A stretch of DNA of 64,000 bases, taken from Acidimangrovimonas sediminis (GTDB taxonomy: Bacteria; Pseudomonadota; Alphaproteobacteria; Rhodobacterales; Rhodobacteraceae). Made by a program: the position numbers and the translations under genes. Location: NCBI RefSeq assembly GCF_002871005.1, contig NZ_PHSN01000024.1, positions 44,972 to 108,971 of the forward strand, in the 5' to 3' direction. Shown piece after piece: positions 1 through 11,077 of the stretch. Under the pieces are notes generated by a model. It did no database searches and had not been told where the DNA came from. It saw nothing but the letters and a program-made list of their open reading frames with translations. How positions within the stretch are numbered: the stretch's first letter is position 1; each line of letters opens with the position of its first letter.

Positions 1-1089
1 GCCCGGCAGGTCGCGGGTGGTGGAAAACAGCGGGCGCAGGTCGTAGGCGCTGCCGCCCCGATTTTCGAGCACCCGCAGGAGTGCCGATTGCGCCGCCGCC
101 GGCATCTCGCCGATCTCGTCGAAGAACACGGTGCCGCCCCGGGCCGAGGCCAGAAGACCGCCCTCCCCGCCCCCGGCGGCCTCCCCCTCCTCGCCCGCGG
201 GTGCCCCCGGGCGGCCGAAAAGTTCCGCCTCCAGCGTTTCGGCGGGCATGGCGGCGCAGTTGATCGCCACGAACGGGCGCGCCGCGCGGGCGGACAACCG
301 GTGCAGGTGGCGGGCGGCCACCTCCTTGCCGGTGCCGGACTCGCCCCGGATCAGCACCGGCGAGGGCAGGTCGGCCACCCGGGCCAGCACCTCGCGCACC
401 GCCCCGATCTGCGGCGAGGCGCCGATCAGCCGGTCGCGCCGCGGGCGCCACACGCCGGTCGCGCGCAGCTCATGACGCAGCAGCGCGTTTTCGTGGCGCA
501 GATGCGCCACCTCGAGGCAGCGGCGCACGGCGTTCAGCACCTGGTTGGCGCGCACCGGCTTCAGCACGAAATCCGCCGCACCGGCCCGCATGGCGCCGAT
601 CGCCGTCTCTAGATCGGCATAGGCGGTGATCAGGATCGTCTCGGCAAGGCTGCCCTGCCGCCTGCGCGCCGCCAGCCAGTCGATGCCCGTCTGCCCCGGC
701 ATCATGTTGTCGAGGACGACCACATCGAAGTGCCGGCGGGCCAGTTCGGCCTCCGCCGCGGCGGTGCTTTCGGCCTCGGCCACATGCTCGCAATGCGGCG
801 CCAGCGTCTTGACGAGGAAGTTGCGCATCCCCGGCTCGTCATCGACCACCAGGACGGCCGCCCCGGCAAGTCGGCCGGTTCCATCCCCTGCCCCGCGTCC
901 CGTGCCCTCGCCCGTTGGCAGGGCGGCGGCCCCTGCCCCGGGGGCGCCCGTGCGCCCCCCAGCACCGGTTTCTCCTCCGGACTCTGCCCCGGTCTCCGTC
1001 CCGGCCGCGATCTCGGGCACCGTTTCAGGCACCGTTTCAGGCCCTGTCTCGCCCAGCCGGCTGTCGTCATGCTCGGGATCGGGACCCAT
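1..1089 (-). CDS. NtrC-like response regulator lacking GAFTGA (3' part cut by window)
   Basis: Two-component response regulator with a receiver domain and a sigma-54-type AAA+ domain; the DNA-binding end lies off the window. The first 77 residues are a low-complexity G/E/T/A-rich stretch. The receiver follows, with acidic residues in VVDDEP, phospho-acceptor D127 in VVLDNMMP, and the LITAY and LKPV switch motifs. Walker A is GESGTGKE at about 249-256 and Walker B is FFDEIGE with D324. The loop after ELFG, where sigma-54 activators carry GAFTGA, instead reads [10 protein letters not shown] and then a glycine-rich run. By analogy with other enhancer-binding proteins lacking GAFTGA it may not work with sigma-54. 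The start is an ATG preceded by GGAGGAAG. It is divergent from glgX, which need not be its target. The family assignment is firm; the partner kinase and regulon are unknown. Confidence 0.88.
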   Translation of the reverse strand, partial: MGPDPEHDDSRLGETGPETVPETVPEIAAGTETGAESGGETGAGGRTGAPGAGAAALPTGEGTGRGAGDGTGRLAGAAVLVVDDEPGMRNFLVKTLAPHCEHVAEAESTAAAEAELARRHFDVVVLDNMMPGQTGIDWLAARRRQGSLAETILITAYADLETAIGAMRAGAADFVLKPVRANQVLNAVRRCLEVAHLRHENALLRHELRATGVWRPRRDRLIGASPQIGAVREVLARVADLPSPVLIRGESGTGKEVAARHLHRLSARAARPFVAINCAAMPAETLEAELFGRPGAPAGEEGEAAGGGEGGLLASARGGTVFFDEIGEMPAAAQSALLRVLENRGGSAYDLRPLFSTTRDLPG

Positions 1090-1474
1090 TGCTTCCTCCC
1101 TCGGCCACCGTGCCCGGGCGCCGGGCGGGCGCATGCCGGGTGCGGAGGAGCCGCTGGCCGTACCTCCCCGCACGACCTCATCGCTTCGTGATAGAGGACG
1201 ACCGGAGGCGCGGCAACCGGTCGCACCACCTGCGTCGAGGGCAGAGCACCGCCCGGATCACGGCCGCAGCCATGCCCCCCGGCAACCGCCCTGCAACCGT
1301 CCTCCACCTCCCGACGCTGCCGCTTTCCTGCGCAACCGCCTTCATGCACGCCCCGAAACCCGGGATTCTGCCCCGTCTCCGGGAACCGGGGGGCAGGCCG
1401 CGCCCTTATCCGGTGGCGCAAGACCCGCGCCGCTGCGCCCTGCCCCTCTCTCCCCCCTCAGCCGGAGACATCCC
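1090..1474. other. Intergenic region between divergent regulator and glgX
   Basis: About 385 bases that should hold the promoters of the divergent regulator and the glgX operon. I see no convincing -35/-10 pair, no convincing ORF and no long inverted repeat; the region is GC-rich and featureless to the eye. Confidence 0.5.
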
Positions 1475-3624
<2,150 letters not shown>

Positions 3625-3628
<4 letters not shown>

Positions 3629-5460
3629 GCCGCATCACGCCCAGCCCGGTCCGCCCAGCCTTCCCCTGGGGCGCCGCCCCCCAAAGCGACGGCACCTGGC
3701 ATTTCGCGATCTGGGCCCCCGCCGCAGGCCACGCGGCGCTGGTCCTCGACGGCACCCCCCACGCGATGACACCCACCGGCGACGGCGGCTGGCGGCTCTC
3801 CTGCCCGGCGCAGGCGGGCCTGCCCTATCTCTTCCGCCTCGACGGCATCGACTATCCCGATCCCGCTGCGCGCCGGCAGGCGGGCGACGTCCACGGCCCG
3901 TCGCTGACCCATGACCCCACCACCTTCGACCCCGCCACCTTCGACCCCGCCAACTTCGACTGGGGCGCACCCTGGCCCGGCCGGCCCTTCGACGAGGCGG
4001 TGATCCTCGAGATCCACATCGGCACCTTCACCCCGGAAGGCAGTTTCGCGGCCGCCGCCCGCCGCCTGCCGGAGCTGGCCGACACCGGGATCACGGCGAT
4101 CGAGGTCATGCCGGTCTCGCAGTTCCACGGGGCGCATGGCTGGGGCTACGACGGCGTCCTCCTGCGCGCACCGCACCCCGCCTACGGCACCCCCGACGAG
4201 ATGCGCGCCTTCATCCGGGCCGCGCAGTCGCTGGGGATCATGGTGATCCTCGACCTCGTGCTGAACCACTTCGGCCCGTTCGGCAACTACTTGCCCGCCT
4301 ATGCCCCGCAGGTCTTCGGCGGCGATCACACCCCCTGGGGTCAGGGCATCGACATGACCCGCCCGCAGGTCCGCGCCCTGCTGCGCGATACCGCGCTGGG
4401 GTGGATCGACGACTACCGCCTCGACGGGCTGCGCCTTGATGCCGTGCATGCGATCCGCGATCCCTCCGATCCGCATTTCCTGAGGGAGCTGCTCGGGGCG
4501 ATCCGCGGCAGGGACCGTGGCCGCCCCATACACCTGATCCTAGAGGACGAGCGCAACCTTCCCACCCTGCGCGAGGCGGGCTACGACGCCCAGTGGAACG
4601 ACGATTGGCACAATGCCCTGCATGTCGCGCTGACCGGGGAAACCCAGGGCTATTACGCCAGCTTCGCCGCCGATCCCTTTGCCGATCTCGCCCACGCCAT
4701 GGCCCACGGCCAGGTAGAGGAGGGCCGGGACGAGGAAAGCCGGGACGAGACGGGCAAGCCCAGCCCCGGCCTGCCCGCCCCCCGCGGTGCTCCCGCCGGG
4801 CACCTGCCATGGAGCGCCTTCGTCAACGCCAACCTCACCCATGACCAGGCCGGCAACCGCCCCGCCGGCGAGCGCCTCCTCGCCCTGATCGGCGACGAGG
4901 CCGGCACGGTGATCCACGCCCTCCTTCTGCTCATGCCGTTCACGCCCATGCTGTTCATGGGCGAGGAGACGGGTGCCACCGCCCCCTTCCCGTTCTTCGC
5001 CGACCCGCCGCCCGGCGACGTGGCGGCCCTGCGCGAGGGGCGGCGGCGCGAACTTGGCAGCATCGGCTACGACACCGCGCGGATGATCGACCCCGCCGAC
5101 CCGGGCACGCCGGCGCTCTGCCATCCCTATGGCACCGACCCGGAGCGCGAGGCGCGCTGGCGTGCCCTCACCCGCGACCTGCTTGCGCTGCGCCGCGACC
5201 GCCTGCTGCCTTTGTTCCGCAGCGGCAAGACCGGGTTGGGAGAGGTCTCACGCCCGGGCCCGAGGGCGCTTCTCGCCCGCTGGCCCTTCGCCGCGGGCAG
5301 GCTGGAGATCGCGGTCAGCCTCGGTGCCCCCGCCCCGACGATTGCCGCCCCCAACATTCCCGCGCCCGACCTTTCCACCCCCGACCTTACCGCGCCGCTC
5401 TTCACGCTGGGCGACCCGCGCACCGACCCTTTCGCCATCGAGATGAGGATCCTGCCCTGA
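3625..5460 (+). CDS. treZ: Malto-oligosyltrehalose trehalohydrolase TreZ
   Basis: Hydrolyses maltooligosyl-trehalose to release trehalose, the second step of the TreY/TreZ route. The 611-residue protein has an N-terminal CBM48-like segment (WHFAIWAPAAGHAALVLDG), then a GH13 barrel with EIHIGTFTPEG, the nucleophile D272 in DGLRLDAVHAI, the acid E307 in ILEDERN and the N-x-H-D motif near 407. Two low-complexity insertions are visible: a TFDPATFDPANFD repeat near residues 99-111 and a charged, proline-rich insert around 370-392. It overlaps glgX by 4 bases and treY by 1 base (TGATG), so the three form a tight operon. Trehalose made this way usually serves as an osmoprotectant. Confidence 0.95.
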
Positions 5461-7754
5461 TGTCCGCAACGACCCGCTCCGGCGACCTGCGCCCGCTGAG
5501 CGCCACCTACCGGCTGCAGCTTCGCTCGGGCGTCGATTTCGCGACGGCGGCGTCCTTCCTGCCGCATATCGCCGGGCTGGGCATCAGCCACCTCTACCTC
5601 TCGCCGATCTTCACCGCCGCGCAGGGGTCGACCCTCGGCTACGACATCACCGACCCGACCACGATCGACCCCGCGCTCGGCGGCGAGACCGGGTTCCGGG
5701 CGCTGGCACTGGCCGCCCAGACGCTGGGCCTTGGCGTCATCCTCGACCTCGTGCCGAACCACACCGCGCTGTCGCTCGACAATCCGTGGGTCCGCGACGT
5801 CCTGCGCCACGGCCGCGCCAGCGCCTTCGCCGGGCATTTTGACATCGACTGGTCGCGCCGCCTGATCCTGCCGTTCCTGCCCGAACCGCTCGACGACATG
5901 CTGGCGGCGGGCGCCCTGCGCCTGACCGACGCGCAGGGCGGCGCGGTGGAATGGGAGGGCGGATGGCTGCCGCTGGCGCCGGGAAGCCACGCCCCGGGCG
6001 ATCCCCTGCCCGAGGTACTGGCGCGCCAGAGCTGGCAGCTGCGCGAATGGTCGCGCGAGCGCGGCGCGCTGACCCACCGGCGGTTCTTCAACGTCACCGG
6101 CCTGATCGGCATGCGGGTCGAGGACCCGGAGGTGTTCGAGGCGATGACCGCCCTCCCCGCCCGGCTTGTGGCCGAGGGCCTCGCCCAGGGCCTGCGCATA
6201 GATCATGTCGACGGGCTGGCCGATCCGGCCGCCTATCTCGATCGGCTGCGCGCCACGGTCGGCCCAGAGGTGCCGATCTGGGTCGAGAAGATCCTGACCG
6301 GGGACGAGGCCCTGCCCCCCGCCTGGCCCGTCGCGGGCACCACCGGCTACGAGGCCGGGCGCCAGATCTGCCGGCTGCTGACCCCGCCCGCGGGCCTCGC
6401 CGCGCTCGACCGTCTGTGGCAAGCGCGCACCGGCGGCCGCGCCCCCTACGCCACGCTCTGCCGCGAGGCGCGCGCCCAGGTGATCCCCGAAGACCTCGCC
6501 GCCGAACTGCGTCAGCTGATCGGCCTGGCGCAGGCCGCGCTCGCCGTCGACCGGCTCGACCCTCCGGATGCCGAGACCCTGCGCGAAGCGATGCTGGCCC
6601 TGCTGATCGCCTTCCCGCGCTATCGCAGCTACCTCACCGTGCCGCCGGCCGCCGCGCCGGACCGCGCGCTGATCGAGACCGCGGTGGCCGAGGCCGCGAA
6701 AACCCTGCCCAACACCGAAGCGCTCGACCTCATGGCCGCGCTGCTGCTCGAGGCGGAGGGCGTGCCGGCCGCCGATTTCCGCACCCGGTTCCAGCAGGTG
6801 ACCGGCGCGGTGGTGGCCAAGGCGCAGGAAGACACCGCCTTCTTCCGCCATAGCCGCTACCTCGCCGCGAACGAGGTGGGGGCGGAACCCGACGCGGCGA
6901 CACTGGACACGGCGGGGCTGAACGCCTGGCTGGACAGCCCCCAGGGCGCCCGCGCCCGGGCGCTTACCCTCACCTCGAGCCACGACACCAAGCGGTCCGA
7001 GGATACACGGATGCGGATCACCGCGATCTCTCACCGGCCCGACCTCTTCGCCACCCTCCACGCCGCCGCCACGGCCGCGGCTCCGGGGGCCGACCCGTCC
7101 CTGACCTGGTACGCGGCACAAAGCCTGCTGGGGATCTGGAACGACCCCGTCCCCTCCGGCCCCGACATCGCCACCCGCCTGGCCGATCACCTGCGCAAGG
7201 CCCTGCGCGAGGGCGGCGAGGTCAGCCGCTGGTCCTATCCCGACACCGCGGCCGAGGACCGCGCGATCGCCGCCGCGCTGCGGATCCATGCGGTGTGGGA
7301 GGCCGCCTGCCCGCCCGCGCTGTCGTCGCTGATCGCGCTGGGGCGGCGGCTGTCGCTCTTGCAGCTCGCCCTGAAGGCTGTGCTGCCGGGGATCCCCGAT
7401 TTCTACCAGCGCGCGGAACGCGGCCTGTTCGAGCTCACCGATCCCGACAACCGCCGCCCCTTCGCGCTTCCGGGCGACGACCTCCCCCCCTTCGACCGGC
7501 TGAAGACCGCCACGACGACACGCCTGCTGGACCTGCGCGCCGCCGCGCCGGATTTCTTTCGCGAGGCCCCTACACGCGCCGACGAGACCGGCGGCCGCTT
7601 CACCCTCGCCCGCACCGATGGCAACCGCCACCTCTCCCTGCACCTGCGGCGGGACGCGAGCCCCCTCGCCCCGGGCACACTGTTCGAGATCGCGCTCTCC
7701 GGCGACTGGCCCAAGCCAGACAGACTGACCTTCCCACCCGCCAGCGACAGGTGA
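5460..7754 (+). CDS. treY: Maltooligosyl trehalose synthase TreY
   Basis: Intramolecular transglucosylase that turns the reducing end of a maltodextrin into a trehalosyl unit, the substrate of TreZ. The 764-residue sequence opens with ATYRLQLRSGVDF and carries the GH13 motifs DLVPNHTA, RIDHVDGLADP (nucleophile D248), VEKIL and SSHDTKRSEDTR. Length and motifs match the family. The start codon overlaps the treZ stop, and the upstream A/G-rich context suggests reinitiation. It is the last gene of the operon; a repeat array and a large palindrome follow before the convergent phnM. Confidence 0.95.
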   Translation: MSATTRSGDLRPLSATYRLQLRSGVDFATAASFLPHIAGLGISHLYLSPIFTAAQGSTLGYDITDPTTIDPALGGETGFRALALAAQTLGLGVILDLVPNHTALSLDNPWVRDVLRHGRASAFAGHFDIDWSRRLILPFLPEPLDDMLAAGALRLTDAQGGAVEWEGGWLPLAPGSHAPGDPLPEVLARQSWQLREWSRERGALTHRRFFNVTGLIGMRVEDPEVFEAMTALPARLVAEGLAQGLRIDHVDGLADPAAYLDRLRATVGPEVPIWVEKILTGDEALPPAWPVAGTTGYEAGRQICRLLTPPAGLAALDRLWQARTGGRAPYATLCREARAQVIPEDLAAELRQLIGLAQAALAVDRLDPPDAETLREAMLALLIAFPRYRSYLTVPPAAAPDRALIETAVAEAAKTLPNTEALDLMAALLLEAEGVPAADFRTRFQQVTGAVVAKAQEDTAFFRHSRYLAANEVGAEPDAATLDTAGLNAWLDSPQGARARALTLTSSHDTKRSEDTRMRITAISHRPDLFATLHAAATAAAPGADPSLTWYAAQSLLGIWNDPVPSGPDIATRLADHLRKALREGGEVSRWSYPDTAAEDRAIAAALRIHAVWEAACPPALSSLIALGRRLSLLQLALKAVLPGIPDFYQRAERGLFELTDPDNRRPFALPGDDLPPFDRLKTATTTRLLDLRAAAPDFFREAPTRADETGGRFTLARTDGNRHLSLHLRRDASPLAPGTLFEIALSGDWPKPDRLTFPPASDR

Positions 7755-7781
7755 CCCGCCTCTCCCGCGCGGTGTTCGCAA

Positions 7782-7925
7782 CCCCGCACCCACTGCATCC
7801 GCAGGGGTTTCACACCCCCGCACCCACTGCATCCGCAGGGGTTTCACACCCCCGCACCCACTGCATCCGCGGGGGTTTCACACCCCCGCACCCACTGCAT
7901 CCGCGGGGGTTTCACACCCCCGCAC
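7782..7925. repeat. Four-copy 34-bp tandem repeat after treY
   Basis: Four near-identical 34-bp units, each containing CCCACTGCATCCGC followed by a G-run, TTTCACAC and a C-run. The CACTGC core recurs at 7791, 7825, 7859 and 7893, an exact 34-base period. In units 3 and 4 GCGGGGG pairs with CCCCCGC around TTTCACA, so each unit can form a small hairpin. Part of a fifth unit runs into the following palindrome. Confidence 0.9.
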
Positions 7926-7931
7926 CCCCGT

Positions 7932-7991
7932 GGGATATTTTCGCTCAGAAGAAAGCAAGACTTCTCCCGTTCTTCTGAGCCGAAATATCCC
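7932..7991. terminator. Large head-to-head palindrome between treY and phnM
   Basis: Left arm GGGATATTTTCGCTCAGAAG with trailing AA (7932-7953) faces a nearly perfect complementary right arm (7970-7991) across a 16-base loop. It sits between convergent genes, so a bidirectional terminator role is likely. Each arm is also the right-hand module of the dispersed element at 21250, 24201, 44058 and 59529, so this looks like two copies meeting head to head. Confidence 0.7.
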
Positions 7992-8059
7992 GGGGGGTGA
8001 CAGGGGGGCAGCGCGCCCCTCGCACGGCAAAAGGCTTGCGGCACCGCCGCGCCCCTGGT

Positions 8060-9202
8060 TCAGCCCACCTGACGGCCCCGCGACCAGACGCCCCGGATCA
8101 CCGGCTGCTCTCCGATCCGCGCGACCTGCACCATGTCGGCCCTGAGGCCGGGCGCAAGGCGGCCGCGATCGTCCAGACCTGCGGCGCTCGCCGGCGCGGA
8201 GGTGACGCGCGCCACCGCGCGCGGCAGATCGTCCCAGAGCGTGGCCAGCCGCAGCGCCGCAAGGAGGAGCGCCCCGGGAACGTAATCCGACGACAGGATG
8301 TCGAGCAGCCCGGCAGCGGCCAGCTCCTCCGCCGCGACATTGCCGGAATGGGAGCCGCCGCGGATCAGGTTCGGAGCCCCCATCATCACCGCGATCCCGT
8401 GGCCCCGACAGGCAAGCGCGGCCTCCTCCGTGGTCGGGAACTCGGCCAGCCGCACCCCGTGCCCGGCGCTTGTCGCGACCTGCGCGGCGGTGGTGTCGTC
8501 ATGGCTTGCCAGCACCGCGCCCAGCCGCCTCGCCGCCGCGACCGCGGCCGCCTCGTGCGCCGTTCCCAGCCGCGCCCGCGTCGCCTTCTGCGTCTCCACG
8601 TGGCGCTCGAACTCCGCCTCGGTCATGCCGTGCTTGCCCATGACATAGGCCCGCAGTTGCCCCAGGTCGCGAAACTGCCGCTGCCCTGGGGTGTGATCCA
8701 TCAGCGAGAGGATCCCGACCCTGTCCTCGGGGCCGAAGCCCGCCAGCTCCTCGATCAGGGTCTCGGAACAGACCTCGGCCCGAAGGTGCAGGAAATGCCC
8801 GATGCGGAGCATCCCCTCCGCCTGGGCCGCGCCCAGCGCATCGGCCAGAGACCGGGCGTAGCGGCCATAGCCGACCCGGCCGTTCGACACGATCGACCCG
8901 ACCCGGAGCGCGTCGAAGACAGTGGTGATCCCCGCGCTGGCCAATTCGCCGTCATGGGCGAGGATCGCCGCCGCCTGGGGCCAGGCGACCCCCGGCCGGG
9001 GCAGCAGGTGACGCTCCAGGTTGTCGGTATGCAGCTCGACCAGTCCCGGGATCAGCAGATCGCCCCCGCAATCGCGGGCCCCCGGAACGGCAACCGGGCC
9101 GTCATCGATCGCAGCGATGCAGCCACCGGCCACCCTCAGGCTGCCCCGGATCACCGCGGTTCCGGTGACGATCCGCGCATTGGTCAGGACAAGATCGCTC
9201 AT
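8060..9202 (-). CDS. phnM: Phosphonate C-P lyase pathway diphosphatase PhnM
   Basis: Amidohydrolase-fold enzyme that removes pyrophosphate from alpha-D-ribose 1-phosphonate 5-triphosphate before C-P bond cleavage. The 380-residue protein has the N-terminal strand MSDLVLTNARIV, the metal motif PGLVELHTDN (H58, D60), and the SHDDTT and SSDYVPGALL motifs typical of PhnM. The ATG chosen is the first giving the family N-terminus; a longer reading runs antisense through the next gene. It is divergent from the DUF1045 gene with only 75 bases between starts. The phnG-L genes that make the other C-P lyase parts are not in this window. Confidence 0.92.
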   Translation of the reverse strand: MSDLVLTNARIVTGTAVIRGSLRVAGGCIAAIDDGPVAVPGARDCGGDLLIPGLVELHTDNLERHLLPRPGVAWPQAAAILAHDGELASAGITTVFDALRVGSIVSNGRVGYGRYARSLADALGAAQAEGMLRIGHFLHLRAEVCSETLIEELAGFGPEDRVGILSLMDHTPGQRQFRDLGQLRAYVMGKHGMTEAEFERHVETQKATRARLGTAHEAAAVAAARRLGAVLASHDDTTAAQVATSAGHGVRLAEFPTTEEAALACRGHGIAVMMGAPNLIRGGSHSGNVAAEELAAAGLLDILSSDYVPGALLLAALRLATLWDDLPRAVARVTSAPASAAGLDDRGRLAPGLRADMVQVARIGEQPVIRGVWSRGRQVG

Positions 9203-9277
9203 CCCCCGACCTCTTGCATCCCGCGGCGCGGACGTCCAGCCTCGCACATGCCCCCCGCCGATCCCGGACCCCACCCG

Positions 9278-9985
9278 ATGCCAGAGTTCAGCCGTTTCGC
9301 CGTCTACGCCGCCCCCCCGCCCGGCCCGCTGGCGGATTTCGCCGCGCGCTGGCTCGGCTGGGATCCCGCGGCGGGCCGCGCCCGGCCGCACCCCGAGGTT
9401 CCCGGCCTGCCCCGCACGGTGGCCGACCTGACTGCGCGCCCGCGGCGCTACGGCTTCCACGGCACGCTGAAACCGCCGTTCCGCCTCGCCGCCGGATCGA
9501 CCCGCGCGGCGCTGGAAGCAGATCTCGCGGCACTTGCCGCCCGCCGCGCGCCGGTCGACCTGCCCGGGCTGCGGATCGCCCGGCTCGGCGGTTTCGTGGC
9601 GCTGGTGCCGGAGGGGCCCGCGCCCGCGCTCTCGGCACTCGCGGCCGAGACCGTGCGCGCCCTCGACCACCACCGTGCGCCTGCCCCGGAGGCCGAGCTT
9701 GCCCGGCGTCGCGCCAGGGGGCTCTCGCCCGCCGGGGAGGCCAACCTGCAACGCTGGGGCTATCCCCACGTGATGGAGGATTTCCGCTTCCACCTCACCC
9801 TCACCGGTGCGCTGCCCGAGGCCGAGGCCGAAGCCGTGCGCACCGCCCTCGCCCCGGTCCTGGCCCCCCTCCTGCCGCGCCCCTTTCCGGTGGCGGAGCT
9901 CTGCCTCTTCGGCGAGACCGCGGAAGGGTTCCACCTGCTGCGGCGCTGTCCCCTTGGCGGACTGACCCCCGCCACCGGCGTCTGA
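9278..9985 (+). CDS. DUF1045 phosphonate-associated 2H phosphoesterase-like protein
   Basis: Member of the DUF1045 family, which tracks with phn operons (TIGR03223 type). The 235-residue protein has the two HxT motifs of the 2H phosphoesterase fold: H61-G-T63 in FHGTLKPPF and H172-L-T174 in FHLTLTG. This suggests a cyclic-phosphate or ribose-phosphate substrate in C-P lyase metabolism, but the reaction is not established. I start at the second ATG because MPEFSRFAVY matches the family N-terminus; an in-frame ATG 30 bases upstream is possible. It shares a 75-base divergent promoter region with phnM. Its stop codon lies inside a hairpin. Confidence 0.85.
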   Translation: MPEFSRFAVYAAPPPGPLADFAARWLGWDPAAGRARPHPEVPGLPRTVADLTARPRRYGFHGTLKPPFRLAAGSTRAALEADLAALAARRAPVDLPGLRIARLGGFVALVPEGPAPALSALAAETVRALDHHRAPAPEAELARRRARGLSPAGEANLQRWGYPHVMEDFRFHLTLTGALPEAEAEAVRTALAPVLAPLLPRPFPVAELCLFGETAEGFHLLRRCPLGGLTPATGV

Positions 9986-10003
9986 ATTTTCGACGAAAAT
10001 TCA
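9983..10003. terminator. Perfect hairpin at convergent gene ends
   Basis: TGAATTTTCG and CGAAAATTCA form a perfect 10-bp stem around a single A. The DUF1045 stop codon lies within it and the convergent DMT gene ends 29 bases further on. The A/T-rich stem gives U-runs in both directions, as expected of a bidirectional intrinsic terminator. Confidence 0.75.
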
Positions 10004-10031
10004 CGCGCCGATCAGGCCGTGCCGCTGCACC

Positions 10032-10877
10032 TTACCCGCGGCCGAGCCGCAGGAAGATAACCCCTGCGAGGGTCAGCGCCGTCGACAGCACCTTCCCCAG
10101 GTTCAGCGGCTCGCGCAGCACGAAGACGCCGATCCCCAGCGCGAAGAGGATCGAAGTCTCGCGCAGCGCCGTCACCAACGCGATCGGCGCCTGGGTGAAG
10201 GACCAGACCACCAGCGCATAGGCGACGAAGGAGGCCCCGCCGCCGAGGAAAAGATGTCGGCGGTGCCGCAGCGACCGTCCAAGCAGCCCCGGCCGCGCGA
10301 CCCGCAGCGTTGCCGCGAAGAGCAGCGCGTCCAGCACCGACATCACGCCGTAATATCCCAGCGCGGTGCCGCCCAGGCGGGCGCCCTGACCGTCGGTGAT
10401 GGAATAGGAGGCGATGAACACCCCGGTGATCAGGGCAAGCCCGGTCGCCTTGCCCTGCAGAAGCCCGTCGCGGCGCCGCACCAGGCTGATCGAGGCGATG
10501 CCGATGGAGATCATCCCCATCGCGATCAGCTCGGACCGGCTGAATTCCACCCCGAGGACGCCAACCGACACCACCGCCACCAGAAGCGGCGCCACCCCGC
10601 GCGCGATCGGGTAGACCTGGGTCAGGTCGCCGATCCGGTAGGCCATGATCAGGAACAGCTGATAGCCCATGTGCAGCGCCACCCCGGCGGCGAGGTAGGG
10701 CAGGCAGGCCGCGCCGGGCAGGCCCGCGAAGGCCAGAACCACCACCCCGAACACGCCCTGCCCCATCACGACCGCGCCCATCGCCGCGGCCTTGTCCGCG
10801 CCGCCCTTGACCAGCGCGTTCCATGTCGCGTGCAGCGCCGCCGCCAGGATAACCACCGCGAAGACCGTCCCACTCAT
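10032..10877 (-). CDS. EamA/DMT-family transporter
   Basis: Inner-membrane drug/metabolite transporter of 281 residues with about ten hydrophobic helices in two EamA repeats, from FAVVILAAALHATWNALVKG at the N-terminus to LNLGKVLSTALTLAGVIFL at the C-terminus. ALHATWNALVKG and LREPLN are typical of the EamA family. The ATG at 10877 follows GGAGAGACGGAA; a TTG-initiated upstream extension is hydrophilic and unlikely. It is divergent from the PhnF-like regulator, so it may be controlled by it. The substrate cannot be read from the sequence. Confidence 0.85.
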   Translation of the reverse strand: MSGTVFAVVILAAALHATWNALVKGGADKAAAMGAVVMGQGVFGVVVLAFAGLPGAACLPYLAAGVALHMGYQLFLIMAYRIGDLTQVYPIARGVAPLLVAVVSVGVLGVEFSRSELIAMGMISIGIASISLVRRRDGLLQGKATGLALITGVFIASYSITDGQGARLGGTALGYYGVMSVLDALLFAATLRVARPGLLGRSLRHRRHLFLGGGASFVAYALVVWSFTQAPIALVTALRETSILFALGIGVFVLREPLNLGKVLSTALTLAGVIFLRLGRG

Positions 10878-10899
10878 TTCCGTCTCTCCGTTCCGTTCG

Positions 10900-10939
10900 C
10901 CTGATCTGGCCTGGTTTGGCCTGGTTTGGCCTGATCTGG
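10900..10939. repeat. Four 10-bp units in mirror order
   Basis: Units CCTGATCTGG, CCTGGTTTGG, CCTGGTTTGG, CCTGATCTGG follow without gaps just upstream of the DMT transporter start, in the divergent promoter region. The arrangement ABBA is tandem and mirror-symmetric. It may be a multi-site operator or simple slippage. Confidence 0.8.
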
Positions 10940-10989
10940 CCGGCCGCCCGCGCAGCTGCCATTCGCGCGCCGACACTGGACAACTTGCC

Positions 10990-11023
10990 GATTTGTCGAG
11001 CTTACTATACAACTAGACAAATC
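10990..11023. promoter_or_regulatory. Candidate operator of the PhnF-like regulator
   Basis: GATTTGTC and GACAAATC form a perfect 8-bp inverted repeat 18 bases apart, in an AT-rich patch between divergent genes. On the minus strand the spacer reads TTGTATAGTA, resembling the TNGTATA core seen at HutC/PhnF-type GntR sites. It lies 55 bases upstream of the regulator start and about 113 bases upstream of the transporter start, fitting autoregulation plus control of the transporter. Confidence 0.5.
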
Positions 11024-11077
11024 ATAGCGGGACCCGTGGCGAAGGGAAAGCCCCGCCCCCCGTCGCAGGAGGACCCG

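Noticed and set aside
7782..7925. A CRISPR array
   Set aside because: The 34-bp units follow each other directly without unique spacers, so it is a simple tandem repeat.
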